DNA from: Sphingomonas sp. LR60
GTDB taxonomy: Bacteria; Pseudomonadota; Alphaproteobacteria; Sphingomonadales; Sphingomonadaceae
Length of the DNA stretch: 64,000 bases
Assembly (NCBI RefSeq): GCF_036855935.1
Contig: NZ_JASPFK010000001.1
Location: 3,722,501 to 3,786,500 of the forward strand
Reading direction: 5' to 3'
The translations under genes and the position numbers were made by a program. This document shows, in pieces, positions 17,724 through 26,379 of this stretch (within the stretch, counting starts at the first letter, position 1; each line of letters starts with the position of its first letter). The notes under the pieces were generated by a model. It did no database searches and was not told the origin of the DNA. It saw only the letters and a program-made list of their open reading frames with translations.

Positions 17724-18923
17724 TCAGGCGACCTTCTTGACCTCGGCGACGATCTTCTGTGCGGCATCGCCCAGATCGTTGGCGGGGACGATCGCGAGGC
17801 CCGAATTCGACAGGATTTCCTTGCCCTTGTCGACGTTCGTGCCCTCGAGGCGCACGACCAGCGGCACCGACAGGTTCACTTCCTTCGCCGCGGCGACGAT
17901 GCCCTCGGCGATGATGTCGCACTTCATGATCCCGCCGAAGATGTTGACGAGGATCCCCTTCACCGCCGGATCGGCAAGGATGATCTTGAACGCGGCCGTC
18001 ACCTTCTCCTTGCTCGCGCCACCACCGACGTCGAGGAAGTTGGCCGGGAACATGCCGTTCAGCTTGATGATGTCCATCGTCGCCATCGCGAGCCCGGCAC
18101 CGTTGACCATGCAGCCGATGTCGCCGTCCAGCTTGATATAGGCAAGGTCGTACTTCGACGCTTCCAGCTCGGCGGCGTCTTCCTCGGTCTCGTCGCGCAG
18201 CTCGGCGAGATCCTTGTGGCGGAACATCGCATTGCCGTCGAAGGCGACCTTGGCGTCGAGCACCATCAGCTTGCCGTCTTCCGTGACGGCGAGCGGGTTG
18301 ATCTCGATCTGCTCGGCATCGGTACCCAGGAACGCGTCGTACAGCTTCGCCGCGACGTTCGACGCCTGCTTGGCCAGATCGCCGGTGAGCTCGAGCGCGC
18401 CCGCGACCGCGCGGCCGTGATGCGGCTGGAAGCCGGTCGCCGGATCGACGTCGATCGAGTGGATCTTCTCGGGCGTGTCATGCGCGACCGTCTCGATGTC
18501 CATGCCACCCTCGGTCGAGGCGACGAACGAGATGCGACCCGTGGCGCGATTGACGAGCAATGCGAGGTAGAATTCCTTCGCGATGTCGACGCCATCGGTC
18601 ACGTACAGGCGGTTGACCTGCTTGCCGGCTTCGCCGGTCTGGATCGTCACCAACGTGTTGCCGAGCATCTCGGTCGCGGCGTGGCGGACCTCGTCCTCGG
18701 TCTTGGCGAGGCGGACGCCGCCCTTGCTGCCCTCGGGAAGCTCCTTGAACTTGCCCTTGCCGCGTCCGCCGGCGTGGATCTGCGCCTTGACGACATAGAG
18801 CGGTCCGGGAAGCTTCTTCGACACTTCGACCGCCTCATCCACGCTCATCGCGGCGAAGCCGGCGGGCACGGGCACGCCGAATTTCGCGAGCAGTTCCTTG
18901 GCCTGATATTCGTGGATGTTCAC
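17724..18923 (-). CDS. sucC: Succinyl-CoA ligase (ADP-forming) beta subunit
   Basis: A 399-aa beta subunit of succinyl-CoA synthetase (TCA cycle; substrate-level ATP formation). The GTG at 18921-18923, behind GGGAG, gives the family's universal start [20 protein letters not shown]. The ATP-grasp elements [15 protein letters not shown] and INPLAV are present, as is the CoA-ligase region [17 protein letters not shown] with the subunit-interface segment [10 protein letters not shown]. The usual partner sucD does not follow; etfBA does, after 231 bp. In this order sucD must be encoded elsewhere. Confidence 0.97.
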   Translation of the reverse strand: MNIHEYQAKELLAKFGVPVPAGFAAMSVDEAVEVSKKLPGPLYVVKAQIHAGGRGKGKFKELPEGSKGGVRLAKTEDEVRHAATEMLGNTLVTIQTGEAGKQVNRLYVTDGVDIAKEFYLALLVNRATGRISFVASTEGGMDIETVAHDTPEKIHSIDVDPATGFQPHHGRAVAGALELTGDLAKQASNVAAKLYDAFLGTDAEQIEINPLAVTEDGKLMVLDAKVAFDGNAMFRHKDLAELRDETEEDAAELEASKYDLAYIKLDGDIGCMVNGAGLAMATMDIIKLNGMFPANFLDVGGGASKEKVTAAFKIILADPAVKGILVNIFGGIMKCDIIAEGIVAAAKEVNLSVPLVVRLEGTNVDKGKEILSNSGLAIVPANDLGDAAQKIVAEVKKVA

Positions 18924-19012
18924 GGGGCTCTCCCAAGTGCAGCGATAAAATCCCGGCAGCCTAAAGCACAAGGGCGGCGGCAAATCCACCCTTTATCGCC
19001 TCGCATTTGCGA

Positions 19013-19022
19013 TGCAATTGCA
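19013..19022. promoter_or_regulatory. Palindrome upstream of sucC
   Basis: TGCAATTGCA is a perfect 10-bp palindrome 90 bp upstream of the sucC start, within TTTGCGATGCAATTGCAATA. It could be a regulator site for the divergent region between sucC and the helicase gene. No known motif is claimed. Confidence 0.25.
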
Positions 19023-19061
19023 ATAAGGGATTTTTGCGGCTTCCTATATCGCTTGCTTACC

Positions 19062-19095
19062 CGTTCGTGCTGAGCTTGTCGAAGCACGTGTCAAG
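19062..19095. repeat. Family D repeat, single arm
   Basis: GTGCTGAGCTTGTCGAAGCAC matches one arm of the repeat at 16641-16706 and can fold on itself (CGTGCT/AGCACG). It is intergenic between sucC and the helicase gene. The rest of this roughly 290-bp gap shows no gene. Confidence 0.6.
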
Positions 19096-19216
19096 GCCAG
19101 AGTACTTGGGGCAAACACGCCGACAAGCGCCGTGCGAACAATCGGGCTTGCAGCGCCTCGTCTTGCCACCACTCGCCGGGTTGCTCTTTCGTTCCGGCAG
19201 CGCCATGTCATGAAGC

Positions 19217-21925
19217 GTGATCCGTCTACCGCATCCCGCGCTGCACGCGAGCCATTCGGGCATCTGGATGGCGGATGGAGAGACGACGCGGGCCTTGTCG
19301 CGCGGCGAGGCGATCCGGCTGGCGGCGGATACGCCGGTGATCCTGCTGAACGCGCCGCTGATTGGACAGCGGCTGGGCTATGCGGACCTGTCCGGGCTGG
19401 ACCTGCTGGAGTTGTTCGCATTCCTGCACCCAGCGCGCTTCATGGTGCCGACCCCCAAGGGCGTGGCCGACGTATGCGGGATGGCTGCGCCGACGCGCGA
19501 CGATGACGTGGCGGCGTTCCTGCGCGACGCAACGGTGCGGATGCTGGCAGTGACCGAGGGTGACTGGCCCGAGCGCGAGGGCGCGTGGACCGCGGCGCAA
19601 TCGCTGACCCGCGCGCGCTGGGCATGGGCGCCGGTCGTCGGGCCACGGATCGCCAAGCCGCAGCAGAACGAGCGCTGGCTGTTCGCGCGGCTGCCCGAAT
19701 GGGAAGAGGTCGCGCCACGGCCCGCCCCGCGCAGCATCACGCTGGGCGAGCGCGCGGTGCTCGACCGCCTCGACCGGCTGACCGGCGAGGGAGCCGAGCC
19801 GCGCGCCGGGCAGCGTGCCTATGCCGTGGCCGCCGGCGCCGCCTTCGCGCCGCGCGCCACACGCGAAGCGCCCAACCTGATGCTCGCGGAGGCGGGGACG
19901 GGGATCGGCAAGACGCTCGGCTATCTCGCCCCCGCCAGCCTGTGGGCGGAACAGGCCGGAGGCGCGGTGTGGGTATCGACCTATACCAAGGCGCTGCAAC
20001 GTCAGCTCGGGCATGAGACGCGACGCCTCTATCCCGATCGCGCGCTGCGCAAGGCGAAGGTGGTGACTCGCAAGGGGCGGGAGAATTATCTGTGCCTGCT
20101 CAACCTCGAGGATGCCTTGCAGGGCGGCTTCGCGGGGCGGGCGGCGATCCTTGCGCATCTGGTGGCGCGCTGGGCGGCCTACACCGACGATGGCGACATG
20201 ATCGGTGGCGACTTGCCCGGCTGGCTGGTCGCGCTGTTCCGCCGCAACGGCTCGGCGGCGCTGACCGACCGACGCGGCGAGTGCGTCTATGCCGGCTGCC
20301 CGCATTACCGGAAATGCTTCATCGAGCGAGCCGCCCGCGCCTCGGCGGAGGCGGATCTGGTGATCGCTAACCATGCGCTGGTGATGGTCAATGCCGCGCG
20401 CGGGCGCGAGTTGGCGACGCGGCCGACGCGCTATGTCTTCGACGAGGGACATCATCTGTTCGACGCCGCCGATGCGATGTTCGGCACCGCGCTGACCGGC
20501 GCGGAGACGATCGAGCTGCGGCGCTGGATCGTCGGGCCGGAGGGGACGTCACGCGGCCGACGGCGCGGATTGCAGGCACGGCTCTCGGATGTCGCGAGCT
20601 ATGACGAACAGGGCGGGCGCGCGGTGACCGACATCGTCGGCGCCGCGCAGGCGTTGGCGTCCGATGGCTGGCTGTCACGCGTCGCCGAGGGGCAGCCGTT
20701 CGGCGCGATCGAGGCGCTGCTGGGGGCGGTCCGCGGTCTCGCCTATGCGCGCGCTGAGGAGCGCGGCGCGGATGCGGGCTATGGCCTCGAGACCGAACTC
20801 GCCGAACCCTCGCCCGAACTGATCGAGGCCGCCGCCCCTGCCGCGCAGGCGCTCGACGCGCTGGTGCGGCCGATGGTGGCGCTCGGCAAGCGGCTGGAGG
20901 CGGTGCTCGCGGAAGGGCCGGACTGGCTCGACGGGCAGGCGCGCGCGCGGGTGGAGGGAGCGATCGCCTCGCTCGGCTGGCGTGCGGAGACGGTCGCGTC
21001 GTGGCTGGCGCTGCTGGCGCGCGTCGGTGGCCCGGCCGATCCGCGCTTCGTCGACTGGTTGGCGGTCGATCGCGTCGAGGGCCGCGAATATGACATGGGG
21101 CTGCACCGCCGCTGGCTCGACCCGACGCTGCCCTTCGCCGAGACGGTGCTGAAAGGTGCGCACGGGGCGCTGGTGACGTCGGCGACGCTGACCGCGGGCG
21201 GCGACTGGGACACCGCCGAGGCACGGGTGGGTGCACCGCATCTGCCGCGCGCGGCGGGGCGGTTCCAGGTCGAGTCGCCGTTCGATTATGCGGCGCGTGC
21301 CGAGGTGGTGATCGTCACCGACGTAAAGCGTGGCGACATTCCCGCGCTCGCCAACGCCTATGCGCGGCTGGTGGAGGCGAGCGAAGGCGGCGCTTTGGGC
21401 CTATTCACCGCGATCCGGCGACTTCGGGCGGTTCATGCGCGTGTCGCCGACCGGTTGGCGCGCGCCGGGTTGCCGCTCCACGCGCAGCATGTCGATCCGG
21501 TCGATACCGGGACACTGGTCGACATCTTCCGCGACGATCCGCACGCCAGCCTGTTCGGCACCGATGCACTGCGCGACGGGGTCGACGTGCCGGGCCACTC
21601 CCTGCGGCTGGTGGTGATGGAGGGGGTGCCATGGCCCAAGCCGACCGTACTCCACGCCGCGCGGCGGCTGACCGGGGGCGGCAGCGCGTATGACGACCGG
21701 ATCGTGCGCGCGCGGCTGGCGCAGGCGTTCGGTCGGCTGATCCGGCGCGGGAGCGACGCCGGGCTTTTCGTGCTGCTGTCCGCGGCGATGCCCTCGCGGT
21801 TGCTCGATGCGTTTCCGCCGGGCGTGACGGTGACGCGGGTGCCGCTCGACGAAGCGGCCGAAAGAGTGAGGCGGCGGCTTTCCACCGTGCGTGACATGGG
21901 GCATGACGCAGCCCTCGACGCCTGA
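19217..21925 (+). CDS. DinG/XPD-type ATP-dependent DNA helicase
   Basis: A 902-aa superfamily 2 helicase of the DinG/XPD (Rad3) group. Walker A EAGTGIGKT lies near residues 225-233 and the DEGH box near 409. Cysteines at about 293 and in GECVYAGCPHYRKC (about 355-367) are placed as in the iron-sulfur domain of this group. LVTSATL (motif III) and QAFGRLIRR (motif VI) follow. The N-terminal 180 residues form an extra domain, common in alphaproteobacterial members. A role in unwinding damaged or structured DNA is expected from the family. The GTG start is weakly supported. The sixA-like gene follows after 16 bp. Confidence 0.87.
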   Translation: MIRLPHPALHASHSGIWMADGETTRALSRGEAIRLAADTPVILLNAPLIGQRLGYADLSGLDLLELFAFLHPARFMVPTPKGVADVCGMAAPTRDDDVAAFLRDATVRMLAVTEGDWPEREGAWTAAQSLTRARWAWAPVVGPRIAKPQQNERWLFARLPEWEEVAPRPAPRSITLGERAVLDRLDRLTGEGAEPRAGQRAYAVAAGAAFAPRATREAPNLMLAEAGTGIGKTLGYLAPASLWAEQAGGAVWVSTYTKALQRQLGHETRRLYPDRALRKAKVVTRKGRENYLCLLNLEDALQGGFAGRAAILAHLVARWAAYTDDGDMIGGDLPGWLVALFRRNGSAALTDRRGECVYAGCPHYRKCFIERAARASAEADLVIANHALVMVNAARGRELATRPTRYVFDEGHHLFDAADAMFGTALTGAETIELRRWIVGPEGTSRGRRRGLQARLSDVASYDEQGGRAVTDIVGAAQALASDGWLSRVAEGQPFGAIEALLGAVRGLAYARAEERGADAGYGLETELAEPSPELIEAAAPAAQALDALVRPMVALGKRLEAVLAEGPDWLDGQARARVEGAIASLGWRAETVASWLALLARVGGPADPRFVDWLAVDRVEGREYDMGLHRRWLDPTLPFAETVLKGAHGALVTSATLTAGGDWDTAEARVGAPHLPRAAGRFQVESPFDYAARAEVVIVTDVKRGDIPALANAYARLVEASEGGALGLFTAIRRLRAVHARVADRLARAGLPLHAQHVDPVDTGTLVDIFRDDPHASLFGTDALRDGVDVPGHSLRLVVMEGVPWPKPTVLHAARRLTGGGSAYDDRIVRARLAQAFGRLIRRGSDAGLFVLLSAAMPSRLLDAFPPGVTVTRVPLDEAAERVRRRLSTVRDMGHDAALDA

Positions 21926-21941
21926 CGGAGACCAATGCCCC

Positions 21942-22481
21942 GTGAAGACGCTGACGCTGTTGCGCCATGCCAAATCGGGCTGGGACGATCCGGTGCTCCG
22001 CGATTTCGATCGCCCGCTCAACGCGCGCGGGCGGCGCGCGGCGGTGACGATGGGCCGCCATCTCCGCGACCTGGGGCTGACGTTCGACCGGGTCGTGGCG
22101 TCACCTGCGACCCGCGTCGACGAAACGGTCGTCGAGGTGGCGCGTGGGCTGGGGCGGGCGTTGATGCCGGTATGGGATCGGCGGCTGTACCTCGCTGCGC
22201 CGACGACATTGCTCGACGTGGTGCATGAGTGCGATGCGGCGGCGGGCTCGCTGCTGCTGATCGGGCACAATCCGGGGCTCGAAGAACTGACGCTGCTGCT
22301 GATCCCCGACGATGCGGCGACGTTGCGAATGGCCGCCGAGGAGAAGTATCCGACGGCGACGCTTGCCGAGATCACGTTCGATACCGACGATTGGGCAGAG
22401 CTGAGTGCCGGCAGCGGACGATTGACCCGCTTCATCCGGCCGCGCGACGTCGATCCGGCGCTGGGGCCGGACGGAGACTAA
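21942..22481 (+). CDS. Histidine phosphatase family protein (SixA type)
   Basis: A 179-aa histidine phosphatase of the SixA subgroup. LLRHAKSGW near the N-terminus holds the catalytic His (H9) and Arg. SPATRVDETVVEV and LLIGHNPGLEELTLLL carry the second Arg and His. The GTG at 21942, after GGAGACC, places the RHAK motif at residues 8-11 as usual. E. coli SixA dephosphorylates ArcB and PTS proteins, but no partner is visible here. It converges on the DUF2807 genes. Confidence 0.85.
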   Translation: MKTLTLLRHAKSGWDDPVLRDFDRPLNARGRRAAVTMGRHLRDLGLTFDRVVASPATRVDETVVEVARGLGRALMPVWDRRLYLAAPTTLLDVVHECDAAAGSLLLIGHNPGLEELTLLLIPDDAATLRMAAEEKYPTATLAEITFDTDDWAELSAGSGRLTRFIRPRDVDPALGPDGD

Positions 22482-22494
22482 CGGCCGCCCTTTG

Positions 22495-23154
22495 CTAGCA
22501 GCGAACGTTGGCGGGCGTTGCCGCGCGGATGCTGCATTGCGGATGACCCATCATCGTCACTTGCGCATCGGGGCCGGCGGTGATCCGGGCCGTGCTGCGC
22601 GCGGCGGCGCGGACGATCAGGTCACCCGCCGCCTGAACAACGGTCCGCTCGGTCGACAGCGCCTCGGTGTCGATCGTGCCGGGCCCGTTGCCGGCGAGCC
22701 GCGCCTCGGTCGCGCGCCCGGCGGCGGTGATCGTGCCTTCGCCGACCAGTGTCGCGTCGAACCGCTCGGCATCGACGCGCCCGATGGTGACGCTCCCCGC
22801 CCCCGCGATCGAGACGGTCGCGCGCGCGCCGCGCAACGAGTCGATGCGCACCGTCGCGGGGGCGAACAGTGCGACGGTATCGAGCCGCGGGGTGGCGACG
22901 ACGATCTCGGCAGGCGCGGTGCTGCCGCGGGGCGCGCGGATCGTCAGTGTATTACCGTCGACGCGCAGGTCGAGTGCGTCGAGCGTGGCCCGATCGGTGG
23001 CGGTGCCGCGGACGCCATTGCCGCCGCCGGTGACGACACTGACGGTCACCGGCGCCTCGATCCTCAAGCGTTCGATGCTGCCGACCGGCCAGCGTCGCTC
23101 GGCGGCCTGAACGGGCGTCGCGAGCAGCGCGATGAGCGCGATCAGCCCCCGCAC
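22495..23154 (-). CDS. DUF2807 (head GIN domain) exported protein
   Basis: A 219-aa protein with a signal peptide (MRGLIALIALLATPVQA) and a DUF2807 beta-helix-like domain rich in short repeats such as VSIAGAGSVTIG. The function of the domain is unknown. The GTG start overlaps the end of the preceding gene, a lipoprotein with the same domain, by 13 bp. The two therefore form a tandem, translationally coupled paralogous pair. A C-terminal CSIRAATPANVRC segment holds two cysteines. Confidence 0.82.
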   Translation of the reverse strand: MRGLIALIALLATPVQAAERRWPVGSIERLRIEAPVTVSVVTGGGNGVRGTATDRATLDALDLRVDGNTLTIRAPRGSTAPAEIVVATPRLDTVALFAPATVRIDSLRGARATVSIAGAGSVTIGRVDAERFDATLVGEGTITAAGRATEARLAGNGPGTIDTEALSTERTVVQAAGDLIVRAAARSTARITAGPDAQVTMMGHPQCSIRAATPANVRC

Positions 23155-23858
23155 CGCACCGTGCCGGATCCGGCCTTGCGGACGGTGCAGCGCGCCCCGC
23201 CGCCGAGATCGACATCGCCCGAGCCGGCCAGCGACACCGTCGCGGGGCCGCGGACGGTGGCGCGAATGTCGCCCGAGCCGGCGGACTTGATCGCAGCCTC
23301 TCGCGCGACCAGCGCCGCGGCATCGACATTGCCCGATCCGGCGAGGTTGAGCGAAAACTGCCCGGTCTGACCCGCAGTGGTAATGTTACCCGATCCGGAG
23401 AGCGACAGCCCGAGCGAGTCGGTCGCGACCTGCGCGATCCGGAGATTGCCCGATCCGGCGAGTCGGGCGTCGAAGCTGCTGCCGCGCACCTGGTCGATGG
23501 TGAGATTGCCCGAGCCGTCGAGTGATGCGGCGTTCAATCGGGGCAGCGTCACGAAGACGCGCGCCTTGCCGCGCTGCCACGTCGAGGAGCGTCGGCGCGA
23601 GATCGTGAGGCGATCACCGTCGCGGGTCACCGTGATCTTGTCGAGCACTTGCGGATCACCTTCGGCGCGCACGGCGAACCCGGCGCCGACACGCACATCG
23701 ACATCGTCGCTGCCCGCCAGCTTCACGGCGGTGAAGTCGCGGACGGCATAGGTTCGCGTCGTGCCGGATCCCTGCGCCGCCACCTCCTGCCCTTCGATGT
23801 TGGCATTGTTGCCGCATGCGACCAGTGGCAGCAGCATCGCGAGAACCATCGTCCGCAT
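23142..23858 (-). CDS. DUF2807 (head GIN domain) lipoprotein
   Basis: A 238-aa protein with a lipoprotein signal (MLLPLVAC, Cys at about 15) and a DUF2807 domain. It contains at least five regular GSGN/GSGD turns (DGSGNLTI, AGSGNLRI, SGSGNITT, AGSGNVDA, AGSGDIRA), giving the look of a right-handed beta-helix. It probably sits on the inner leaflet of the outer membrane or in the periplasm. CGGAG-like spacing precedes the ATG, and an inverted repeat lies just upstream at 23874-23899. It is read with the overlapping paralogue. Function unknown. Confidence 0.83.
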   Translation of the reverse strand: MRTMVLAMLLPLVACGNNANIEGQEVAAQGSGTTRTYAVRDFTAVKLAGSDDVDVRVGAGFAVRAEGDPQVLDKITVTRDGDRLTISRRRSSTWQRGKARVFVTLPRLNAASLDGSGNLTIDQVRGSSFDARLAGSGNLRIAQVATDSLGLSLSGSGNITTAGQTGQFSLNLAGSGNVDAAALVAREAAIKSAGSGDIRATVRGPATVSLAGSGDVDLGGGARCTVRKAGSGTVRCGG

Positions 23859-23873
23859 CTGACATCTCCGCTT

Positions 23874-23899
23874 CGTGTGTTGTCTTGATAATACACACG
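23874..23899. promoter_or_regulatory. Inverted repeat at the DUF2807 operon promoter
   Basis: CGTGTGT and ACACACG are perfect 7-bp arms 12 bp apart. The spacer holds TATTAT on the minus strand, a good -10 candidate 33 bp or so before the ATG. A repressor covering the promoter is plausible. Confidence 0.4.
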
Positions 23900-23972
23900 A
23901 GAGGTGCGCACAAACGAAAAGAGGCGACCGTCGCCGGCCGCCCCTTCTGCACGCAACAGGGATGATGCCGCG

Positions 23973-24506
23973 TCAGGCGGGCACCTTGTCCTTGTTGTAG
24001 ATCGCCGCGGCCTTGCGGAGGATGTCGAGGATCTTCTCCTGCGCGGCCGGCTCGTCGATCTGTTCCATCGCGGCGAGTTCACGCGCAAGGCGGCTGCACG
24101 CGCCTTCGAAGATCTGCCGCTCGGAATAGCTCTGCTCGGGCTGGTCGTCGGCACGGAACAGGTCGCGGACCACTTCGGCGATCGACGCGAGGTCGCCCGA
24201 ATTGATCTTCGCCTCATATTCCTGCGCACGGCGCGACCACATGGTGCGCTTCACCTTGGGCTTGCCCTTGAGCGTTTCCATCGCCTCGCGCATCGTCTTG
24301 TCCGACGACAGCTTGCGCATACCGACCGATTCGGCCTTGTTGGTGGGAACGCGGAGCGTCATCCGCTCCTTTTCGAACCGCAGGACGTACAGCTCCAGCT
24401 GCATTCCGGCGATTTCCTGTTTCTGCAACTCGATGACGCGCCCGACGCCGTGCTTGGGGTAAACGACATAATCGCCGACATCGAAATGCAGAGCCTTGGC
24501 AGCCAT
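23973..24506 (-). CDS. carD: CarD family transcriptional regulator
   Basis: A 177-aa CarD/CdnL-type RNA polymerase-binding protein. The N-terminal Tudor-like RNAP-interaction domain is clear (FDVGDYVVYPKHGVGRV, LRVPTNKAESVGMRKL) and a helical DNA-contacting C-terminal domain follows (RRAQEYEAKINSGDLASIAEVVRDL, AARELAAMEQID-type helices). Family members stabilise open promoter complexes, especially at rRNA promoters. The ATG at 24504-24506, behind AAAGG, gives the conserved start; a longer frame to 24584 has no family similarity. It is in the usual fdxA-carD neighbourhood but separated from fdxA by a hydrolase gene. Confidence 0.93.
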   Translation of the reverse strand: MAAKALHFDVGDYVVYPKHGVGRVIELQKQEIAGMQLELYVLRFEKERMTLRVPTNKAESVGMRKLSSDKTMREAMETLKGKPKVKRTMWSRRAQEYEAKINSGDLASIAEVVRDLFRADDQPEQSYSERQIFEGACSRLARELAAMEQIDEPAAQEKILDILRKAAAIYNKDKVPA

Positions 24507-24701
24507 AGGTGGCCTTTCCAATGTTGTGGCCCCAACGGACCCGACCGTGGCGCAAGCGCCGCGTTGCTGATCGGGCTGGGGCAAAAAGGTTGGACGTCTC
24601 CGGCGGACGCTAAGGAAGCGCCCGTGCCGGACGTATATAACCCACTCGCAACAAAATTTCCAGCCTGTTTAGGGCAGAGTCGCTGACGATGCGGAACTTT
24701 C

Positions 24702-25679
24702 TTACAATGCGCGCGTGTCGTGACGTGACAGCCAGGCGCGGACAATCGCGATTGTCTCGGCGGGTCGATCCGAAAAGGTGCCGTGTGCGGCGCCAGGAAT
24801 CACGGTCACTTCCGCGCCGCCCGGGACGCGGGCCGCGAAGCCAAGTGCGGTAACCGGGCGCGCTTCATCATATTGGCCGACCATGAAAAGCGTGCGCTTG
24901 CCCTCGAGTTTCGCAAGCAGCGGCGTGCCGTCGTAATCGCGCAATGTGCCGGTCGAGACGAACTCGCTCTTGCCCCACATCGTCTCGTACAGGCGCTGGT
25001 CGAAGCCACGTCCCAGCGTCGACCGCATCGCCACGGGCGCATCTTCGCGGCGATTATAGTGGCGGTAAAAGACCTCGGTGGCCTGTTCGCACAGCGATGC
25101 CGCGGGCGGGGTGCCGCTTTCGCACGCCAGGAGCGTATCGCGGGTGACGGGCGGAAGCGCGGCGCGCAACGCATCGGCGTCGGCGAGCCAGGCGCGGGTG
25201 GTGATCAACGGGCCACCGAGGATCGTGCTGACCAATTCGGCCGGGCGGCGCGCGGCATATTCGAGCGCGATCGTTCCGCCCCAGCTGACGCCGCAGACGT
25301 GCCAGCGGGTGACGGCGAGTCCATGCCGGATCGCCTCCAGTTCGTCGACGAAGCGCGGCACGCGCCAATTGGCGGGGTCCTGCGGCCAGTCGGAACGGCC
25401 GCTGTCGAGCTGGTCGTAGAGGATCACCGCGCGCTGATCGGCGAGTTCCAGGGCGTCGAGCATCGCATTGTGGGTGCCGCCGGGACCGCCATGGATCAGC
25501 ACCAGCGGCGGGCGCGGGCCGTTCAGGTCACCGTTGACGCGAACATAGATCCGCCCGCCGGGCACGGGCAGCATCGCTTCGCGATCGGGCGGCGGATAGG
25601 TAGCGTCGCGCGCGAACGCGGGGAGTGGGGCCAGCGCCGCCGCACCGCCGGCCAGCAGCGCACGGCGGGTCACCCGCAT
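24702..25679 (-). CDS. Alpha/beta hydrolase, proline iminopeptidase-like, exported
   Basis: A 325-aa alpha/beta hydrolase similar to proline iminopeptidases. The N-terminus carries a twin-arginine-like signal (TRRALLAGGAAALAPLPAFA). The oxyanion segment VLIHGGPGGTHNAM, the nucleophile elbow VCGVSWGGT and a late GAAHGTF with the likely catalytic His are all present. Two or three cysteines in the cap (LLACESGTPPAASLCEQ) could form a disulfide. It starts six bases after the fdxA stop, so it is probably co-transcribed. Its position between fdxA and carD, which are neighbours in many alphaproteobacteria, suggests insertion. Substrate unknown. Confidence 0.83.
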   Translation of the reverse strand: MRVTRRALLAGGAAALAPLPAFARDATYPPPDREAMLPVPGGRIYVRVNGDLNGPRPPLVLIHGGPGGTHNAMLDALELADQRAVILYDQLDSGRSDWPQDPANWRVPRFVDELEAIRHGLAVTRWHVCGVSWGGTIALEYAARRPAELVSTILGGPLITTRAWLADADALRAALPPVTRDTLLACESGTPPAASLCEQATEVFYRHYNRREDAPVAMRSTLGRGFDQRLYETMWGKSEFVSTGTLRDYDGTPLLAKLEGKRTLFMVGQYDEARPVTALGFAARVPGGAEVTVIPGAAHGTFSDRPAETIAIVRAWLSRHDTRAL

Positions 25680-25684
25680 GTGCG

Positions 25685-26026
25685 TCAGTCGCCCTTGCCG
25701 GGCTCGGGCGAGAAGAACTTGTCGTACTTGCCCTCGACGCCCTTCAGTTCATCGGCGTCGGCCGGGGTCTGGTCCAGCTTGCGCGTGACGTTGGGCCATT
25801 GCGCCGAGAAGGTGTTGTTCAGCTCCAGCCATTGCTCCAGCCCGCTCTCGGTATCGGGAAGGATCGCCTCGGCCGGGCATTCGGGCTCGCAGACGCCGCA
25901 GTCGATACATTCCGACGGGTTGATGACGAGCATGTTCTCGCCTTCGTAGAAGCAGTCGACCGGACATACTTCCACGCAGTCCATATACTTGCAGCGGATG
26001 CAGGCGTCGGTGACGACATAGGTCAT
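25685..26026 (-). CDS. fdxA: Ferredoxin FdxA (7Fe type)
   Basis: A 113-aa ferredoxin. [21 protein letters not shown] near the N-terminus and [16 protein letters not shown] provide the cysteines for a [3Fe-4S] and a [4Fe-4S] cluster. The long C-terminal tail ([19 protein letters not shown]) is typical of alphaproteobacterial FdxA. It is probably an electron carrier; the partner is not shown. It follows the S4 gene at 14 bp and precedes a hydrolase at 5 bp, in the conserved helicase-S4-fdxA order. Confidence 0.95.
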   Translation of the reverse strand: MTYVVTDACIRCKYMDCVEVCPVDCFYEGENMLVINPSECIDCGVCEPECPAEAILPDTESGLEQWLELNNTFSAQWPNVTRKLDQTPADADELKGVEGKYDKFFSPEPGKGD

Positions 26027-26040
26027 GGTCGGCTAATTCC

Positions 26041-26379
26041 TCACTTCTCGCGCGCCGCTTTCGCGCCGTCGGTGTCGCGCGTCAACGCTCCTGCTGATGA
26101 AACCGGTCCGGACAGGGCCAGTTCCTGATAACAAGCCTGCGCCTCCGGGGCCGGGCCGCGGCGCATCGGGAGCGCCTCGACCCGCAACACCCGCACGCGG
26201 CCCGCATGGAAGAAGGTGAGGATGTTGCCGATCCGCACGGGTGCATGTGCGCGGTCGATCACGCGACCGTCGATGCGGAAATGTCCATCGCAGGCGAGGG
26301 CCTGTGCGATGTCGCGAGTCTTCGCCAGCCGCGCGAACCACAGATAGCGGTCGAGCCGCATCGTCGGCTCGCCGGTCAC
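26041..26379 (-). CDS. S4-domain RNA-binding protein (Hsp15-like)
   Basis: A 112-aa protein with an S4 RNA-binding domain at the N-terminus (MRLDRYLWFARLAKTRDIAQALACDG then IDGRVIDRAHAPVRIGN), like Hsp15/HslR, which in E. coli recycles stalled 50S subunits. The GTG start overlaps the helicase stop (GTGA), showing coupling. An ATG six codons in (26361) is the alternative start and would begin exactly at the domain. The last 40 residues are probably disordered. Confidence 0.85.
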   Translation of the reverse strand: MTGEPTMRLDRYLWFARLAKTRDIAQALACDGHFRIDGRVIDRAHAPVRIGNILTFFHAGRVRVLRVEALPMRRGPAPEAQACYQELALSGPVSSAGALTRDTDGAKAAREK

